14,957 nucleotides of DNA, from positions 1-14,957 of the forward strand of contig CAYQZZ010000051.1 in the NCBI GenBank assembly GCA_964422155.1, given 5' to 3'. The DNA is from JBGPRB01 sp964422155. GTDB lineage: Bacteria > Chloroflexota > Dehalococcoidia > Dehalococcoidales > RBG-16-60-22. The translations under genes and the position numbers were made by a program. Below the pieces are notes generated by a model. It had not been told where the DNA came from. It ran no database searches and saw only the letters and a program-made list of their open reading frames with translations. Below, piece by piece: positions 13,809 to 14,957 of the stretch (position 1 is the first letter of the stretch; the number at the start of each line of letters is the position of its first letter).

Positions 13809-14957
13809 TCAGTTATCTTGAAACAGCCTTTCCGGCACGTATACGAAGCCTTCTAGAATCCTTCGCGAAGTCCGTCCAAATGCCACGAGTTTCACCTTCG
13901 GTCCCTGCGACGTATTTTCCACGTCCACTTCAACAGGCATCGTCCCACTTGGATGGCCGATGCAAACAATCTTTGCCTCTCTGGCCCTTACCGAACATAC
14001 ACGGTTGACTATCGTTCCCTCGATCATCGCCGCGGCAGCCGTACAGACTGCACCTGTCCCAGGAAAAGTCTTGTGCATTGTCTGCATAAAGAAAGACCGG
14101 GAGATAAGATCGATATCAGCGCCCTCTATACGAGCTCCGTTCGTGAAACTCGTGTAATCATCCGGTTCATTGACAAAGATAATTAATGGCCGTGTAGGGC
14201 TTTCAATCCACGCCTTTGACGCGTCAGTCGCCAGCCCGAGCAATTTCGACACTGTTCCACGGATGAGCTCGATGCTCTCAAGAGCTTCGATCACCTTCGG
14301 ATCCATGGGACCCTCTGTTCCTGAAAAACCCAGTGACTTGGCTTTGAAGAAACAAGCGGGATTTCCTACATCAACGATGGAGACCTCAGCTTCGCCAATA
14401 GCAGGAAACGAAATCACATCAACCGGTTTACCAGTGGGCAAAACCTTGCCCCCTAATGTCCCACTTGTTTCAGAGTAATCGAGGAGAATCTTGCTCCCCG
14501 TGCCTGGAACTCCATCGATGGCGTAATCACCTGTATATTTCGTCTTTCCTCCATAGGTAGGAACATATGCCTTTAAAATCTTCTTGGTATTGGTATTATA
14601 GATACGTACGACGGTCTGAGGTTCCTTCACCGTCACCAGTCCTTCATCGATGGCAAAGGGTCCAACACCAGAGGAGATATTGCCGCAGTTCCCTGAGAAA
14701 TCAACAAAGGATTCATTTATTGATACTTGCCCCATTGTGTAGTTGACATCAGCGTCGTCTCGCTTAGATGGTCCAACAATAGCCACCTTACTTGTGAGAG
14801 GGTCAGCGCCGCCCAAACCATCGATCTGCCTTATGTCGGGGCTTCCAAATACACTCAGGATGACTTTCTCCCTCAACTGTGGACTCTCAGGCAGGTCTTT
14901 TTCATGGAAATATACTCCCTTGCTGGTTCCTGCTCTTTGGATGACGCAAGGTATTTT
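13809..14957 (-). CDS. PrpF / 3-methylitaconate isomerase (Mii) family protein, N-terminus outside window
   Basis: The frame is open to the right edge and gives 382 residues. The first visible ones include 'QRAGTSKGVYFHEKDLP', the standard N-terminal motif of the family, so an internal TTG at 14876 is not the start and only a few residues are missing (family length about 390). The fold is that of diaminopimelate epimerase. Visible conserved parts are 'SPDIRQIDGLGG', 'PLTSKVAIV' with a Lys, and 'SGNCGN' with the Cys (codon 14685-14687); this Lys and Cys are the proposed acid/base residues in PrpF and Mii. Later 'IFVNEPDD' and 'FPGTGAVCTAAAA' also fit. The family moves a C=C bond: methylitaconate/dimethylmaleate, methylaconitate isomers, or oxalomesaconate tautomers. 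Located 64 bp ahead of the lyase gene, it probably feeds the hydro-lyase. The exact substrate is unassigned. Confidence 0.9.
   Translation of the reverse strand, partial: KIPCVIQRAGTSKGVYFHEKDLPESPQLREKVILSVFGSPDIRQIDGLGGADPLTSKVAIVGPSKRDDADVNYTMGQVSINESFVDFSGNCGNISSGVGPFAIDEGLVTVKEPQTVVRIYNTNTKKILKAYVPTYGGKTKYTGDYAIDGVPGTGSKILLDYSETSGTLGGKVLPTGKPVDVISFPAIGEAEVSIVDVGNPACFFKAKSLGFSGTEGPMDPKVIEALESIELIRGTVSKLLGLATDASKAWIESPTRPLIIFVNEPDDYTSFTNGARIEGADIDLISRSFFMQTMHKTFPGTGAVCTAAAAMIEGTIVNRVCSVRAREAKIVCIGHPSGTMPVEVDVENTSQGPKVKLVAFGRTSRRILEGFVYVPERLFQDN

Noticed and set aside
6688..14957. Standard methylcitrate cycle for propionate
   Set aside because: PrpD-, PrpB- and PrpF-like families are present, but there is no methylcitrate synthase or AcnD, a LeuCD-type pair replaces aconitase, and the PrpD-family protein lacks a usual active-site His. 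Not excluded if missing genes lie beyond the window.

Overview
The window is a catabolic gene cluster from what looks like an anaerobic bacterium. Nearly all genes lie on the minus strand. The signs of anaerobic life are a tungsten/molybdopterin aldehyde:ferredoxin-oxidoreductase-family enzyme paired with a four-cluster ferredoxin, and an iron-sulfur old-yellow-enzyme. The mix of MmgE/PrpD, short-type LeuC/LeuD, PEP mutase-family lyase, lactonase-like hydrolases and SDRs, together with GC-rich intergenic hairpins, recalls Dehalococcoidia (Chloroflexota). That placement is an impression from family content, not a demonstrated assignment. There are no rRNA, tRNA, phage or CRISPR features, and no intact insertion sequence.

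Layout, left to right. The 3' end of a plus-strand SDR (2-148) is followed by about 500 bases without a convincing gene, holding three back-to-back hairpins (176-275). A minus-strand MFS transporter (666-1868) has its own apparent promoter near 2069-2098 and a leader of about 190 nt with two strong hairpins. Next comes a long co-directional minus-strand set, listed here in transcription order from the right edge: a PrpF/methylitaconate-isomerase-family protein (13809 to beyond 14957, its N-terminus off the window), an isocitrate lyase/PEP mutase-family lyase (12848-13744), an aconitase-family large subunit (11574-12857), a lactonase-like metallo-beta-lactamase-fold protein (10779-11567), an OYE-type flavin/Fe-S oxidoreductase (8799-10751), the matching aconitase-family small subunit (8214-8711), an MmgE/PrpD protein (6688-8079), a second lactonase-like hydrolase (5752-6474), an SDR (4908-5690), a 16-cysteine ferredoxin (4408-4878) and an AOR-family oxidoreductase (2312-4378). 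Gaps are short at the right end and somewhat larger around the PrpD gene.

How the genes may work together (inference). Isomerase, LeuCD-type hydro-lyase and PEP-mutase-family lyase are the same three families that finish nicotinate fermentation in Eubacterium barkeri (Mii, DmdAB, Dml: methylitaconate to dimethylmaleate to dimethylmalate to pyruvate plus propionate). They also overlap in type with the methylcitrate-cycle enzymes PrpF, AcnD and PrpB. Around this core sit enzymes that could prepare a branched dicarboxylate from a more complex precursor: lactone or ester opening (two MBL-fold enzymes), alcohol oxidation (SDR), aldehyde oxidation to acid (AOR plus ferredoxin), alkene reduction (OYE), and dehydration, epimerisation or decarboxylation (PrpD family). 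No cobalamin mutase, methylcitrate synthase or CoA-transferase gene is present, so the entry compound cannot be read from the window. The cluster is best described as an uncharacterised pathway for a branched or alkyl-substituted C5-C7 dicarboxylate.
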